From contig NC_092577.1 in NCBI RefSeq assembly GCF_037975245.1, positions 33,864,898-33,924,897 on the forward strand: DNA of 60,000 bases. Reading direction: 5' to 3'. This DNA is from Apostichopus japonicus. Its lineage: Eukaryota > Echinodermata > Holothuroidea > Aspidochirotida > Stichopodidae. Of the stretch, positions 47,651-57,897 are shown piece by piece. The stretch's first letter is position 1. The number at the start of each line of letters is the position of its first letter. A program made the position numbers and the translations under genes. The notes beneath the pieces are model-generated. The model was not told the DNA's origin, ran no database searches, and saw nothing but the letters and a program-made list of their open reading frames with translations.

Positions 47651-48569
47651 TGACCAGGTGCGTATCCAGGGGGGGCGTTGGGGGCGCGCGCCCCCCGGGT
47701 AAGAAAAAGAGGAGAGAAAAAAAAAGAGAAGAAAAAAGAGGGGGGAAAAGAGGGGGGAAAAGAGGGGGGAAAAGAGGAGGAGGTGAGGAAGGAAGGGAAA
47801 AGAAAAAGAAGAAAGAGAGGAAAGGGAGAAAAGGAGGGAGTTAAAGAAAAACGCCAAGACACCGGGAAGAGAAAGAGGAACAGTGACATTATTACAGCGC
47901 TGATCCCTATTATATACACAGGGTAGCCAGTGACGGATCAAGGATTTCGGAAGAGGCGTGTGCCTCACCCTACCCCTTACACCGACAACTCGATTGTTGA
48001 CGTTTCCATTTTTCTTCTCTCACTCATGATCTATATATTCTATATATGGTCTATCATAACGCGTGTGTGTGTATATACGTCTTAATCAATTGTAGAACGG
48101 TGCTATGAAACCAACTGTGGCTGGTGTCGAACTCGACCGTGTCGTCGGGGAACATGACAAATTTCGGGAAGGGGGCGACCGCCCCCCCCCCCTTCAGCAT
48201 ATTTTTTTTATGATATCGCTAGTAATTTCAAAATAGAAAGTGCTTAGATGCAACTTACAAGGCCTGGGAAGTGTCATTTCCAGCGATGTGGGAGGCATTT
48301 TCGGCCAAAATTTGCTTGTACGCTTCACGCCAACAAATGGCCCTGGGTAGTGCCATTTCCAGCGATCTGGGAGGCATTTTCGGCCAAAATTTTCTTATAC
48401 GCTTCGAGCCAACTAATGGAGGAGCTACGCTTAGATAATTTGCCTACAGGCTTCGCCCTTTCCTTGGCAAATTCCTTGCTACGCGCCGGTTCGAATTTGT
48501 AAAGCAAACAGCAGATATCACATCATATCAGTGAGCATGAACATGGCGTTCCAGGATGAACAGCCTCAA

Positions 48570-48850
48570 AGTTGTCTGACTTGCCCGAAAAAAATAACCA
48601 AAAATTCCAACATGTTAATTTAATGTCAATATCATATAAGCAAGCATCGGTTATTACATCAGATGCCATCGTGTACCTTACGGTCCGTGAAAGTTGCTCA
48701 GTATACCGCGGGATGCTAATGTAAACAACGAAATGTCTTATGTAGATGGAGAAAATCATCGAGGTCCAATTATGTTAAAACTCTCTCTTACATTAGTAAT
48801 GGCGAATTAGGGGCTGCAGCCCCACCCCCCCGCCTCCTACGCCTATGTGT
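48570..48850 (+). mobile_element. Left-deleted 'F' MITE inside the second 'A' copy
   Basis: Right end CTCCTACGCCTATG followed by TGTGTA matches the nested element ending at 21312. The left terminus and left target duplication are deleted. Presence in both 'A' copies means F entered before they diverged. Confidence 0.6.
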
Positions 48851-49056
48851 GTATTGTTCGGTTTCGGAAATATCTGCTATATTTTCATTTCCTTCAACCA
48901 AGTTTTATAATAGCCGTTATAAGAGGTTTTAATATTTGTACAACAAGAAATTAACTGTGTCTGAACTTTTGAACATTTCTGACCCACATTCTTCATCACA
49001 CGTCCCTCTACTCGTGCAATATTGACCGGTCTGTTAGGGGTTCAAGGAGGTTTTTC

Positions 49057-49698
49057 CAAGGGCGGCGGAACCGGGGGCACGTGCCCCCCCTCACTTTTCC
49101 TCAGGTTAAAAATGTGCCCTTTTTCTACATAAAAATTTAGGTGTCTCAAGTTAGCAAGAGGCCAGGGAACCAGAATGAACACTCGGGAAGGGCCGTTTCC
49201 GGCCATCTGAGGGGTTTGTAAAACCAAAAAAATTCTTGCACGCTCCGCGCCAACCGATGGTGGCGCTCCGCTCAGATAGTCGTGCATACAACTTTGCAAA
49301 TCCTGGCTACGCCGCTGACTTTCTAATGAATTTCTGTGGGTCAAACTCAAAGCTATTTCGAATGGAAAAAAAATTGTTAAGATATTAACAAGAAATAAAT
49401 TCTAATTCCTACATTAGCAACTAGCATAATTTCACCTCATTTTGTCTCAAAAGAAAACTTGTTCCATGTTTCCTAATTTGCACATTGGATATTGCAGTGC
49501 TAGTATGCATATTTTCCTTGATGGGGGGGGGGGGGGGGCGTTGATGGAGTGATGTGTATACGCAAATAAGATAAATACAATAAGAGTTATAAATGGTACT
49601 AAATATAAGGCTGCATCAGTCCAATCGAATATCTGCAAAGTGCCCTTTGATGTCGGTGCCCCCCCCCCCCCAGATTAAAAGTGCTTCTGCCGCCCTTG
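49057..49698. mobile_element. 'B' hAT-like MITE inserted in the 'A' element
   Basis: Termini CAAGGGCGGC and GCCGCCCTTG, flanked by exact 8-bp duplications GGTTTTTC (49049-49056 and 49699-49706). The other 'A' copy has the uninterrupted site at about 21528-21545, with one extra T. No coding capacity. Similar to 8700-9310 inverted. Confidence 0.85.
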
Positions 49699-50165
49699 GG
49701 TTTTTCTATATTGGTTGTCCATAGATGAAATTTTGTGCAACATTATGGGTATGTTTTGAATTGAGTTTAATCACGAGAAACGTGAATATTCAAATTCTGA
49801 ACAAATAATGGGCTTAAAACCTTGAAAAGTGGGGCTGACGGATATTGTGGGCCGCGACGTAGAATCACCTATAAAAGCAATGATCCACAGGACATGCGAT
49901 GAGGTTGAACATGATGTGTGACTGGTGACAAATTTCAAAAAGGTTATGGATGGAAAAAAAACTATTGGGAAAAACTTGGTTCTCAGGCAAAAAGTGTACA
50001 TCTGGTTGGTCATTTTCAAGCCCGAGAAGTGCCACTTCCGGTGATCTGGGTGGTATCAAAACCAGAAAATTTCTTGTACGCTGCGCGCCAACCGATGGTG
50101 GCGCTCCGCTTAGATAGTAATTCGCGCCCCCCGGGTTAGAAAATCCTGGATACGCGCCTGATGAC

Positions 50166-51770
50166 CATTGGTCGGAACTCACTTCTGATCCTTTGGACTG
50201 CATATGATGGTAGCACAACCCTAACGTGTTTTGCAAGGAACCCCAGCACCATTGAACCAGTTGACAGTATAGGCTATGTATCTGTACTGCCTGAAAAAAA
50301 ATAAAAATGAAAGTTCAAATACATGTATTAATGTGGGCCCATGATGTCAACAATAACAATCAATGATACAATGTACAGTAATGGTTCCATTTGTTGTGAA
50401 TTAACACCTTCCATGTTTCATGAGACAATTGATTTGCGAAACCCAGTCCTATGTACTAGCCTAGCAATGAGTAGAAAAACATAAATATGCCGATAGCTAA
50501 ACATGGCTGCATATGGCATTTTACATCCCCGAGCCAAACTTGTCAGTATTCAGTACTACGCAGCATAATGTGCATGTATGATGTACACTTATTAGCAGCA
50601 CCGTGGTAGTAAAATACATATCCTACACTGTACATATGCGTCTAAGGATTATATGGTTGTAACTCACCGTAACACAATGCACATATACGATTTAGCCAGT
50701 TCCGAGAATTTCAACGGCCCATGCACAAAATGGACTGGATTTTTAAAATATTTTTCTTCGTTACAAAATTCTTACCACGTTTCTGTTCCTTGCAATCGTT
50801 GCGCACGGTTTTCTTGTTTGGAGTTATGGAGCTTCAATTTTGGCCTTTCTAACAGGCTCGAGCTGATTTGGTTCTATGCCACCTAAGGTCCACACTCAAC
50901 ACCCGGTTCAATGTGGGCATGATAATCGCCTTCACCCTCTGCTTGGAATCAGAGAGAAGGCACGCAAATTCTAGCTCAATTTCACTGCTTGATGAAGAAC
51001 TTTGGTTCTAGATCCAACCATTCCAGGGGTATTTAGATTTGATTTCGCACTTAAATTGTTATCTATTTTTTGTGTATTATGTGCACATGTCGAATGTGTA
51101 CTTACATGTTTATATATTCGGAGGAAACAGCGACAACAAATTGTCTTGTTAACATGACGTCACATGGCGTCATGAGATTAAAACAAGTTTCTGGCGAACG
51201 AACTTTTCAAGCCCTGAAGATGGTAAATTAATTCTCAATTCTCGAGTTGAAAATCAAGTTTTTGACTTGCAGAATAGTTGATATATGTTCTAGAGAACAT
51301 GCTTAGATGGATCCCCAAAAGACTGGAGGTTGAAATTTACGTGTCATGGCCACTATTTGGGACTATTTGAATCAACATTTGTGTTTGGTACAATAATTGT
51401 TAAGAGCGTAGTAGTTAACATAACAGGTAATGAAATAAGTGAATTTAAAAGGCTCACCTATTCAGACTTGGTAAATGTATGACCATCAATGTGCCTCATC
51501 ATAGTATTTATCTATATACCCACATTTTGGGGAAGACATGTATCTGGAACTCTTTATTGCCTACATATTAAGAGTGATATATATTGTATTCTCGGTAGGT
51601 TTCTTGACCTGAACAATTTGACCGAACCTTTGATCGATCCCTCTAACAACCATCTTATGCCGAGAACTTGACTTTTTTTTAGCGCATCCCTGACTCCATA
51701 AATAACACGCTGTCAGTCCGTGCACGGCGGATTGTATAAAGAGGGGTGGGACGTGGAGGAACGTATGCAA
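50166..51770. other. Intergenic DNA, nothing recognised
   Basis: Only short frames (for example 50653-50886) without a domain. The stretch at about 51640-51770 is the left flank shared with 52700-53150. Confidence 0.4.
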
Positions 51771-51774
51771 AATA

Positions 51775-52461
51775 TAACTGTAAGTTTGGGGTAGAATACT
51801 GTAAGTTCGGGGTTGAGGACTGTAAGTTCGAGGCAGAGGACTGTACGTTCGGGTTAGTGGACTTAAGTTTAAGGTAGAGGACTGTAAGTTCGAGGTAGAG
51901 GACTGTAAGTTCGGGGTAGAGGACTGTAAGTTCGTGTAGAAGACTGTTAGTTCGGGATAGAAGACTGTAAGTTTGGATAGAGGACTTTAAGTTCGGAATA
52001 GAGGACTGTAAGTTCGGATAGATGACTGTAAGTTCGGGGTAGAGGACGGTAACTTCGGGGTAGAGGACTGTAAGTTCGGGGAAGAGGACTGTAAGTTCGA
52101 GGTAGAGAACTGTAAGTTCGGGTAGATGACTGTAAGTTCGGAATAGATGACTGTTAGTTTCGGGTAGAGGACTATAAGTTCGGGGTAGAGGACTATAAGT
52201 TCGGGTAGAAGACTGTTAATTCGGGGAAGAGGACTGTAAGTTCGGGGTAGAGGACTGTAAGTTCGGGGTAGAGGACTGTAAGTTCGGGGTAGAGGACTAT
52301 AAGTTCGGGTAGGGGACTGTAAGTTCGGGGTAGGGGACTGTAAGTTCGGGGTAGAGGACTGTCAGTTCGGGGTAGATGACTGTTAGTTCCGGGTAGAGAA
52401 CTGTAAGTTCGAGGTAGATGACTGTAAGTTCGGGTAGAGGGCTGTAAGTTCGGAGTAGATG
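51775..52461 (+). repeat. 21-22 bp minisatellite, about 30 units
   Basis: Consensus near GACTGTAAGTTCGGGGTAGAG, with many single-base variants and 1-3 bp length changes. In one minus-strand frame it reads as a repeating LTVLYPE heptapeptide over 103 codons (52193-52504), but length variation breaks frame elsewhere, so a gene is unlikely. Two further units lie at about 53150-53185. Confidence 0.9.
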
Positions 52462-52566
52462 TATTTATTATCAATTTTATCAAATCTGAAGCATATCCTT
52501 CCAATGAAAATTCTGAGAACTATTTCACAGACTTTAATTTAACTTCAATTTACTCATTTTATACTG

Positions 52567-52690
52567 TTTAGTCTGGAACCGGCCAATGTCACATGACAAA
52601 AATGGTAACGCTTCAGAAACCAAAGTAATCCGTCCTGTTGCACATGATCAATCACGTGATCACACTAATGATTTAGTTTAATTTTCAATA
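52567..52690 (+). repeat. Dispersed ~120-bp module, copy 1
   Basis: GTCTGGAACC, CAATGTCACATGACAAA, ATGGTAACGCTTCAGAAA, TGTTGCACATG and CACACTAATGA recur in the same order at about 54947-55065. Confidence 0.7.
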
Positions 52691-52783
52691 CCTTTAACAA
52701 CCTTCTGTTGCCGAGAACTTGGCGCTGTTCGTACGCCGCATCGCTAACTCTCTCCATAAATACATCCGATTCACACCGAGATT

Positions 52784-53050
52784 ACAGTAACTACTGTAAA
52801 TCTCAAAGTTTTGTACCACAGTAAATACTGGATTTTGCTGACAAATCTGATAAATCGGTAGCATGTGCTATTAGGTTTACAGTAAGAACTGCGGATATTT
52901 GTAATTTAAACAAATCTCGAACAACTAGATTTGTTGGAATTACACATATCCTCAATTCTTACTGTAATCCTAATAGCATATGCTACCGATTTACAGCAAG
53001 ATCCAGTTTTTACTGTGGTACAAAACTTTAAGATTTACAGTAGTAACTGT
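52784..53050. mobile_element. Long fold-back (inverted repeat) element
   Basis: Two arms of about 125 bases are near-perfect reverse complements around a short loop at about 52913-52922 (CAAATCT ... AGATTTG). Outer ends read ACAGTAACTACTGTAAATCT and its complement. The flanks on either side (CCATAAATA and ACTCTGTAAGACCGTACACGG) correspond to continuous sequence at about 51700-51730, so this element was inserted into one copy of a duplicated flank. It could form a cruciform or a hairpin RNA. Confidence 0.8.
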
Positions 53051-53189
53051 GTTCTGTATGTGTATCAGGTGATACATAACACTCTGTAAGACCGTACACG
53101 GAGGATTACATAGAGGAGTGGGCTGGGGAGGAATATATGCCCAAATATTACTGTAAGTTCGAAGTAGAGGACTGTTAGTTCGGGGTTTA

Positions 53190-53650
53190 AGGGACATATA
53201 TAACTCACCTATAACATACTTTGGCACGCTGTTCGCGTGGTACAAAATGTCGACTTCGACTTTATCTTGTTTGTCTAGCTAGCTCCATGATGCTTATATC
53301 TATTCATTTAGATAAGAATTGTTTAAACAAACAAAAACCGTGCTTGGCTTTGGTAACACCCATGATGATAAATGTTATCTTAAACTCCCCTACTTGAGTT
53401 TGAAGTTCACCTATACCATACATAGCTCACTGCAGCAGCTATTGAACAATAACGATATTACAACTGGTACCATACACCATTACGTGATAGGCCTACTTGG
53501 ACGACATGGAAGTTGTAAGTATTTTCACTAGTTGCTACTGTTTATGTATTATAGTGTCATTGCTGTGATCTAAACTGTAAATCTGAGTCATAGATGCAGT
53601 ATGTAGCCCTTATAACCGCATAGGCATAGTTACCTACTTGTAAGTACGTT
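53190..53650. other. Intergenic DNA
   Basis: Nothing recognised. Confidence 0.4.
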
Positions 53651-53669
53651 TTAAGAAAGGAGATTCAAA

Positions 53670-54655
53670 TTAATTGTAAACTATCGCCCAATTTCTGTGT
53701 TACCCTGTTTATTAAAAATTCCTGAACGTCTTATGTATAACCAAGAAATTAATTTTCTTGATAAACATGATGCTATTTGTGTTGGTCAATATGTTTTATG
53801 CTGGTTATTCTACTGAAATGGCTGTTGCTGGTGCGGTTGACATATTGAGTGCCTCTATTATAGCGATAATCACTTTACTGTTGGTGGTTTCCTAGACTTT
53901 GTCTAAGACATTCTCCAACATGGACCACTATGACTTTTTAAAGATTCCGTCACTATAGTATGAGGGGTTCTATTCTCACTTGGTTTATCAGCTACCCTTC
54001 CAACAGAAAAAAGTTTTCTTCTTACGATGGTAATCATTTACAGCTTTGTAATGTACTCTGTGGTATGCCCCAAGGTTCTATTCTAGACCCACATTTATTT
54101 ATAATTTACATTAATGATATTTCGCATGTGTCCTAAGGGCGTAGGAACCGGGGGGCTGGGGGGGGGGGGGGGCTGGGGCGCCCGCCCCCCTGTGAAAAAT
54201 GTGGAGGGGCGGAAGTATCATTCCACCCCCGCTTCGCAAGTCAGAAAACCCCTTTTTCATTTCCAAGTGAGAAAAAAATCTCATTTGAAGCACCAAATTG
54301 CATCTAAGGCAAGATGAAAATTCAAAATTAAGTTTACAAAATGGGGTGGGTGTTGAAGTGTGCTATATTGCACCAAATTGCATCTGAGGCCCCCTTAGAC
54401 CCCTCCCCTAGGTCGGCCATCAGTCTTCAGCCCCCCAACTCAAAAGTACCTTCCTACGCCACTGCATATGTCTACCAAGTCAACTGTCCTGTTATATGCT
54501 GACGAAATAAAACATATTTCTTTCAAACAGGAATCTTAACATACTGCAAGAGACCTATTTGCAGCCAATTGCCGAAGTATTTATACTGGTTTTCTGCAAA
54601 CCAACTTTCACTTAATATTAGAAATACTAATTGTGTACTGTAGTTTGTAATTCAA
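53670..54655 (+). pseudogene. Decayed non-LTR retrotransposon reverse transcriptase, interrupted
   Basis: Frame-shifted translation gives NYRPISVLP (about 53679), a GYSTEMAV block, a VGGFLDF...FDTV-like block, CGMPQGSILDP (about 54060), IIYINDIS (about 54100), then LLYADE after an insertion. This is the motif order of LINE reverse transcriptases, with the catalytic YADD changed to YADE. Multiple frameshifts; inactive. The insertion (54133-54464) falls between INDIS and YADE. Confidence 0.8.
54133..54464. mobile_element. 'D' hAT-like MITE inserted in the reverse transcriptase
   Basis: Right end CCTTCCTACGCCACTG is a classic hAT-type terminus (CAGTGGCGTAGG); the left end CTAAGGGCGTAGG is a diverged form. 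Flanked by 8-bp duplications CATGTGTC and CATATGTC (one mismatch). Removing the element and one duplication restores the reading frame across the junction. Confidence 0.8.
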
Positions 54656-54942
54656 AGAGGGGGGGCTGAAAACTGATGGCCAGCCTGGGGGAGGGGTATA
54701 AGGGGAGGGGGTATCCCTGCAATATAGCACACTTCAACACCCACTCCATTTTGTAAACTTAATTTGTATTTTCACCTGGCCTTTGATGCAATTTGGTGCT
54801 CCAAATGAGATTTTTTTTCTCATTTGGAAATGAAAAAGGGGTTTTCTGACTTGCGAACCGGGGGACGGAATGATACTTCCGCCCCTCCACATTTTTCACT
54901 GGGGGCGCTGGCGCCCCCAGCCCCCCGGTTCCTACGCCCTTG
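54656..54942. mobile_element. 'D' element, second copy, inverted
   Basis: Matches the reverse complement of 54133-54450 (CCGGTTCCTACGCCCTTG end, ATTTGGTGC, GGAAGTATCATTCC blocks) with an internal length difference. Together the two copies form a large inverted repeat within the LINE. Confidence 0.75.
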
Positions 54943-54946
54943 GTTT

Positions 54947-55065
54947 GGTCTGGAACCATCCAATGTCACATGACAAACATGGTAACGCTTCAGAAATAGT
55001 GTAATCCACAATGTTGCACATGCTCAAGCACGTAATCACACTAATGACTTATTTAAATTTCAAAC
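54947..55065 (+). repeat. Dispersed ~120-bp module, copy 2
   Basis: Collinear with 52567-52690. It lies directly after the second 'D' copy. Confidence 0.7.
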
Positions 55066-55079
55066 TTCAAACTTAATGA

Positions 55080-55345
55080 AATTGTCTGATATTATTAATT
55101 GAAATACGACTACTTTTGATTTTCGACCGTGTAATAACATTTTACCTCGCGCTTTCAATATAGTTTCATGGCTACAAACTCTAGCTTTTATAACCATTAT
55201 ACAAGACGATATAATATTTGACATACCATGATATGATATTGCTAGGAAATGTTTACGTTATCGTGCTGCTACATTCTGGAATTCTTTACCAGATATACTT
55301 AAGTCTAGATCATCCATTCAAACATTTAGGAATGCATTGTAACAT
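55080..55345 (+). pseudogene. C-terminal fragment of the same LINE
   Basis: Reading across frame breaks gives a HNYNTR-like block, ARKCLRYRAATFWNSLPD and SSIQTFRNAL, the C-terminal tail pattern of LINE ORF2. Probably the continuation of 53670-54655. Confidence 0.7.
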
Positions 55346-55925
55346 TACTTTATATGTAATTACTGATAGTTGAAGAAGTGGCTGTACCTTCAAATCTAAA
55401 TCACATTCCGTAAGATAAGTTCCTTAAAACGCATTTGAGAAACTTAAAATTTATTTGATGGCTTCAAAAGACATGTAATTAATGTGTTACAAATTTGTCA
55501 ATGATGAATGGTGTTGTTTGGCACCCAAGGACACTGTGTTGCTTGTATGAATTCAAACCAAAATGACGTGGCTGCGTTATTATACTTTATACAACAACAT
55601 TAACAAGTACGGTATTATAAGGATCAACATTAAGATTTATGCATGCAAAGTCATTTTCAGCTTAGCTGGTAAAGGAAGCATTCATTACATCTGAGAATCA
55701 TGAAATTAATGTGGAATACCTATTTAAGCATATTGCTGGACTTAATTTCTCTTTTTTTAACTTTTTTTTGCTATCTTTTTGTTGACTTTCTTCTTCTTGA
55801 ACTATGCCATATCAAAACTAAAATTCTGCCGAAAGTCTTTTTTTCCGACAGCCTTCTAAACGGTTGAAACGTACGGTGTATAAGCTCGTATTAAACCAGT
55901 GTATACTTTACAACAATAAACTTGT
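55346..55925. other. Intergenic DNA
   Basis: AT-rich, nothing recognised. Confidence 0.4.
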
Positions 55926-55931
55926 TTATGT

Positions 55932-56150
55932 GTTTGTATGGTATGGCTCGTTATGGTATGTTATGGTTCTCGTATTGTATTGTATAGCACGATACGGTAT
56001 CATGATATAGATGGGTATATGTATTTGTACGGTTTAAGTTATGATACGGTATATCGTACGGTGTGTTACAATACGGTATGTAGGGTGCCACGTTATGGTT
56101 TGTACGGAACGGTTTGGTACGACGCGGTGTGTAACGGTGAGGTATGGTGG
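55932..56150 (+). repeat. Degenerate TATGG/TACGG pentamer-based tract
   Basis: About 220 bases dominated by GGTATG, TACGGT and TTATGGT words at roughly 5-10 base spacing. One frame stays open for 93 codons and is Tyr/Arg/Val-rich as a by-product. Confidence 0.65.
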
Positions 56151-56376
56151 TGTCTTGCACATAAAGAACATGTAAATATATTGATATGTCAGTTCACAAA
56201 TCAAGTAAAGATGAAGTGAGAAGGGGAGTGGGGTTAATCAAACAGGACCTTAAAGGACGTTAAGTAATTATACTTATATGTAAGGAACCACAGAAACCGG
56301 CCGGAAGGTACTGTGGCTTCTGACTTGCGCCCCAGCAAAGAAAATGACTATATACGGATCGCCACTAACTATTTAG

Positions 56377-56451
56377 GGTTAAATAGCTCAGTTGGAAGAG
56401 AGCGATGGGTTTGTCACCAAGATGTCACGGTTCGAATCCCGTTCTATCCAT
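56377..56451 (+). ncRNA. tRNA-like sequence, probably pseudogene
   Basis: Good box A (TAGCTCAGTTGG) and box B (GGTTCGAATCC), a D stem GCTC/GAGC that pairs, and a discriminator-like A at the end. The acceptor stem pairs at only 5 of 7 positions and the anticodon stem at about 3 of 5. The T stem needs an eight-base loop. Anticodon uncertain (TGT or GTC depending on register). Confidence 0.45.
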
Positions 56452-56580
56452 GGATTTCTCACCTATTTTCCATTGTTAATAATTTAAAAAGACTATTTTC
56501 CTTGTATATTGGTGTCTTACATGAAGAGATACATTTGCAGTACTACCAAAAATCACTTTTCTTCTATCTTCTATCTGCAG

Positions 56581-57897
56581 CTGCTGTGTTTGAATGTTTT
56601 GTGGCTGTTGATAGTATTGACTGAAGCATTCTCTAGTCCCAATTGCAGGAATGAATGTTCCTACGATAGCCAACATAGAATTGCTGACTGTAGTAAAACC
56701 AAGCTGCATCAGATACCGATTCATGACGGTTGTGCAGAAGCTCTTGTTCTCGACTTATCATTCAACGATATAACCTCTCTACCGAACAATTCATTTTACT
56801 ACTATAATTCTGTACAACATCTCGATATATCATCCAACGCCATCGTCAGTGTGCAGCCTGGGACGTTCATGGGCTTAGACCATGTTGTCAGTATCTACTT
56901 GTCACAGAATCATATCGCGATATTACCAGAGACGATATTTTACAGTGTTAAAGACACCATTGAACAAATTCACCTCGACAGGAACAATTTACTTACAATC
57001 AGTGAAGGTACGTTTTCTAACTTGACTAAACTTTCAGCTTTGTTTCTTGGACATAATCGGTTGACGGATTTATCTCCAAATTTGTTCATGGACTTGTCTG
57101 CTCTTCTTCGCATTCATCTTAATTCGAATCAACTAACACGCATTCCAAACGGATTATTCGAGCCCCTGCATCATTTGAAGATCCTGGATTTAAGCAGTAA
57201 CTCAATTGTAGAGATCTACCCCTGGTGCTTTCCCTTTTCGTCTGAAACCATAAACTTGGCCAATAACCGGTTACAGTCCATTCCACGACCTTTGAGTAGT
57301 AATTCGTTAATGGGACTACAAACACTAGATGTTAGGATTAATGAAATATCTGATGCCACAAATATTACTTATTTTATTAATGTAACTAGTAATTTGCTAC
57401 TTGACGGTAACCCCTTCAGATGTGATTGCTCCTTTAATGATGTACGGGAGTGGATACAGAGAGACGAGACATTGAGGACATCGTGTACATGGACATGTGT
57501 AAATACTGTCACAATGGAAATAGTTCTGGCTAGGACACTAAAACCCGAAGATACCACGTGTCCTGAAACAACGACGAATGCAACTATGAGCAATCCTGGT
57601 GACGTCACGGAAGAGTCCAATACTTCTAAAGAAGATACGTCTACGGAGAAGACAGACAACTCGTCATATTCAGATACTATTGTTTTAAGTGTTATTATTT
57701 GTATTGCTATGGACACTGTTGTTGTTATTTTGGAAATGCTGTTATTTATGTTTATAGTGTATAGAGTATGTTCCTTCAAACATTTCAGAACTGGTCTGAA
57801 AATTGTTATTATTGTTATTTGTTTTATTACTGTGTTAGTTACTTCTTTTGGTTTTGGTTATGCTATAAGTTATGTTATATTCGTTTTAAGACATTGA
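56581..57897 (+). CDS. LRR membrane receptor 2, inverted paralog with two C-terminal hydrophobic helices
   Basis: The frame is open from 56509, but a strong acceptor (CTTCTATCTTCTATCTGCAG) ends at 56580, matching the acceptor position of paralog 1. The exon therefore probably starts at 56581 (438 codons); the first exon was not found. Using 56509 numbering: hydrophobic signal (25-40), LRR N-cap (46-75), about nine LRRs (76-295), LRR C-cap (301-351, CDC), Ser/Thr stalk, hydrophobic helix 390-419 and a second helix 429-460 just before the TGA. Paralog 1 instead has one helix and a 275-residue tail. LRRs 3-7 are nearly identical to paralog 1 at DNA level; flanking parts are more diverged. A surface recognition role is inferred from the domain plan. 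Confidence 0.85.
   Translation: MLCLNVLWLLIVLTEAFSSPNCRNECSYDSQHRIADCSKTKLHQIPIHDGCAEALVLDLSFNDITSLPNNSFYYYNSVQHLDISSNAIVSVQPGTFMGLDHVVSIYLSQNHIAILPETIFYSVKDTIEQIHLDRNNLLTISEGTFSNLTKLSALFLGHNRLTDLSPNLFMDLSALLRIHLNSNQLTRIPNGLFEPLHHLKILDLSSNSIVEIYPWCFPFSSETINLANNRLQSIPRPLSSNSLMGLQTLDVRINEISDATNITYFINVTSNLLLDGNPFRCDCSFNDVREWIQRDETLRTSCTWTCVNTVTMEIVLARTLKPEDTTCPETTTNATMSNPGDVTEESNTSKEDTSTEKTDNSSYSDTIVLSVIICIAMDTVVVILEMLLFMFIVYRVCSFKHFRTGLKIVIIVICFITVLVTSFGFGYAISYVIFVLRH

Larger units (their letters stand above)
47655..50160 (+). mobile_element. Complete 'A' DNA transposon, second copy (2.5 kb) with nested inserts
   Basis: Starts CAGGTGCGTATCCAGG and ends CCTGGATACGCGCCTG, with an exact 5-bp duplication ATGAC on both sides (47650-47654 and 50161-50165). 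Collinear with 20031-21994, from the purine-rich left part through a tandemly repeated GCCATTTCCAGCGAT-type block (48260-48420) to the right end. It is longer because the 'B' element (49057-49698) is inserted. No transposase frame. Confidence 0.8.

Noticed and set aside
47650-47926. Lys/Arg/Glu-rich frames in the purine tract as a basic protein
   Set aside because: Low-complexity purine tract inside a transposon, present in several copies with no conserved frame.
52193-52504. 103-codon minus-strand frame with repeating LTVLYPE as a repeat protein
   Set aside because: It is a minisatellite with frame-breaking length variation, no start context and no splice support.
56377-56451. Functional tRNA gene
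   Set aside because: Acceptor, anticodon and T stems contain too many mismatches.
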